Assembly (NCBI RefSeq): GCF_000383615.1
Contig: NZ_KB911626.1
Span: 1 to 52,256 of the forward strand
Direction of reading: 5' to 3'
DNA: 52,256 nucleotides
Origin: Streptomyces canus 299MFChir4.1
GTDB lineage: Bacteria > Actinomycetota > Actinomycetes > Streptomycetales > Streptomycetaceae
Under the pieces are notes generated by a model, which worked only from the letters and a program-made list of their open reading frames with translations, did no database searches and was not told the origin of the DNA. Below, piece by piece: positions 51,962 through 52,256 of this stretch. Within the stretch, counting starts at the first letter, position 1. Each line of letters starts with the position of its first letter. Both the position numbers and the translations under genes were made by a program.

Positions 51962-52256
51962 GTGAGTGCCGATCTGTCGCAGCGGCTGGTTCCTGACGGT
52001 CTGTGGGAACTGGTCGCCCCGCTGCTGCCGTCGTTCAATTCCCGTCCGCAGGGCGGCGGGACCGCGCCGTTGGACGAGCGTGCCGTGTTCACGGCGGTGG
52101 TATACGTGCTGACCAGCGGGTGCGCCTGGCGGTATCTGCCGGAGACGTTCGGGGTGTCGCCCGCAACAGCACACCGCCGGTTCACAGCGTGGACCGAGGC
52201 CGGGTTATGGCGCCGATTGCACCGGGCGGTCCTGGACGAACTCGGCGCCCAGGGCG
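51962..52256 (+). CDS. IS5-family transposase, N-terminal part (runs off window)
   Basis: Open to the window end, 98 codons. DLSQRLVPDGLWELVAPLLP, PLDERAVFTAVVYVLTSGCA and WRYLPETFGVSPATAHRRFT, then AGLWRRLHRAVLDELGAQG. This is the N-terminal DUF4096-type domain of IS5-group transposases. GTG start 30 nt inside the terminal repeat. Same family and orientation as the C-terminal part at 2-319; the catalytic DDE domain lies beyond the window. Confidence 0.85.
   Translation, partial: MSADLSQRLVPDGLWELVAPLLPSFNSRPQGGGTAPLDERAVFTAVVYVLTSGCAWRYLPETFGVSPATAHRRFTAWTEAGLWRRLHRAVLDELGAQG

Overview
The window is GC-rich, with strongly GC-biased third codon positions, many GTG and TTG starts behind purine-rich ribosome binding sites, MsiK-type sugar importers without their own ATPase, a SARP/AfsR regulator, and DUF1996 and CBM32 secreted proteins. 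Together these point to a Streptomyces (or close relative) chromosome, most likely an accessory or arm region. It holds about 27 apparently intact genes and at least ten transposase, integrase or enzyme remnants. Both window edges lie inside same-oriented copies of one IS5-family element: a C-terminus at 2-319 and an N-terminus from 51962.

Left part (0.4-20.6 kb). An ECF sigma factor with a C-terminal SnoaL-like domain is followed by an alpha/beta hydrolase. Next come an O-methyltransferase and an AfsR-like SARP regulator broken by two frameshifts. A secreted clan-A glycosidase with two discoidin/CBM32 modules and a secreted DUF1996 protein follow, with LacI regulator 1. IS scars include a perfect 31-bp inverted repeat. 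After these come a zinc alcohol dehydrogenase, a TrmB/LuxR-type regulator, an aldehyde dehydrogenase, a lipoprotein, a GNAT acetyltransferase and small or fragmentary genes.

Central carbohydrate region (21.2-48.2 kb). LacI regulator 2 precedes a YtfQRT-YjfF-like sugar ABC operon (binding protein, double ATPase, two permeases) and a secreted GH2 enzyme ending in an AbfB/CBM42 arabinofuranose-binding domain. Further along lie a 1091-aa secreted PA14-GH2-LamG enzyme, LacI regulator 3, a Tat/lipoprotein-type binding protein with two CUT1 permeases, and a cytoplasmic GH2 enzyme. The two transport operons share an almost identical 30-bp operator/promoter module (tttacag-N11-cgatgtaaaaac). The PA14-GH2 gene and the lacI-2 gene carry related palindromes. 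I read this as one furanoside-utilisation regulon: extracellular cleavage, import of a furanose monosaccharide and of oligosaccharides, and cytoplasmic cleavage. The likely substrates are beta-D-galactofuranosides or alpha-L-arabinofuranosides. The substrate is inference; the regulon structure is visible in the sequence.

Inserted between these modules are a decayed tyrosine integrase, a LysR-controlled SDR / DMT-transporter / amidohydrolase operon with a textbook T-N11-A box, a GH43 remnant, a transposase C-terminal remnant, and a quinone oxidoreductase divergent from an HxlR regulator.

Right edge (48.2-52.3 kb). A D-2-hydroxyacid dehydrogenase, a GNAT acetyltransferase and a small conserved hypothetical protein are separated by IS630 and IS5 debris, ending in the left end of an IS5-family element.
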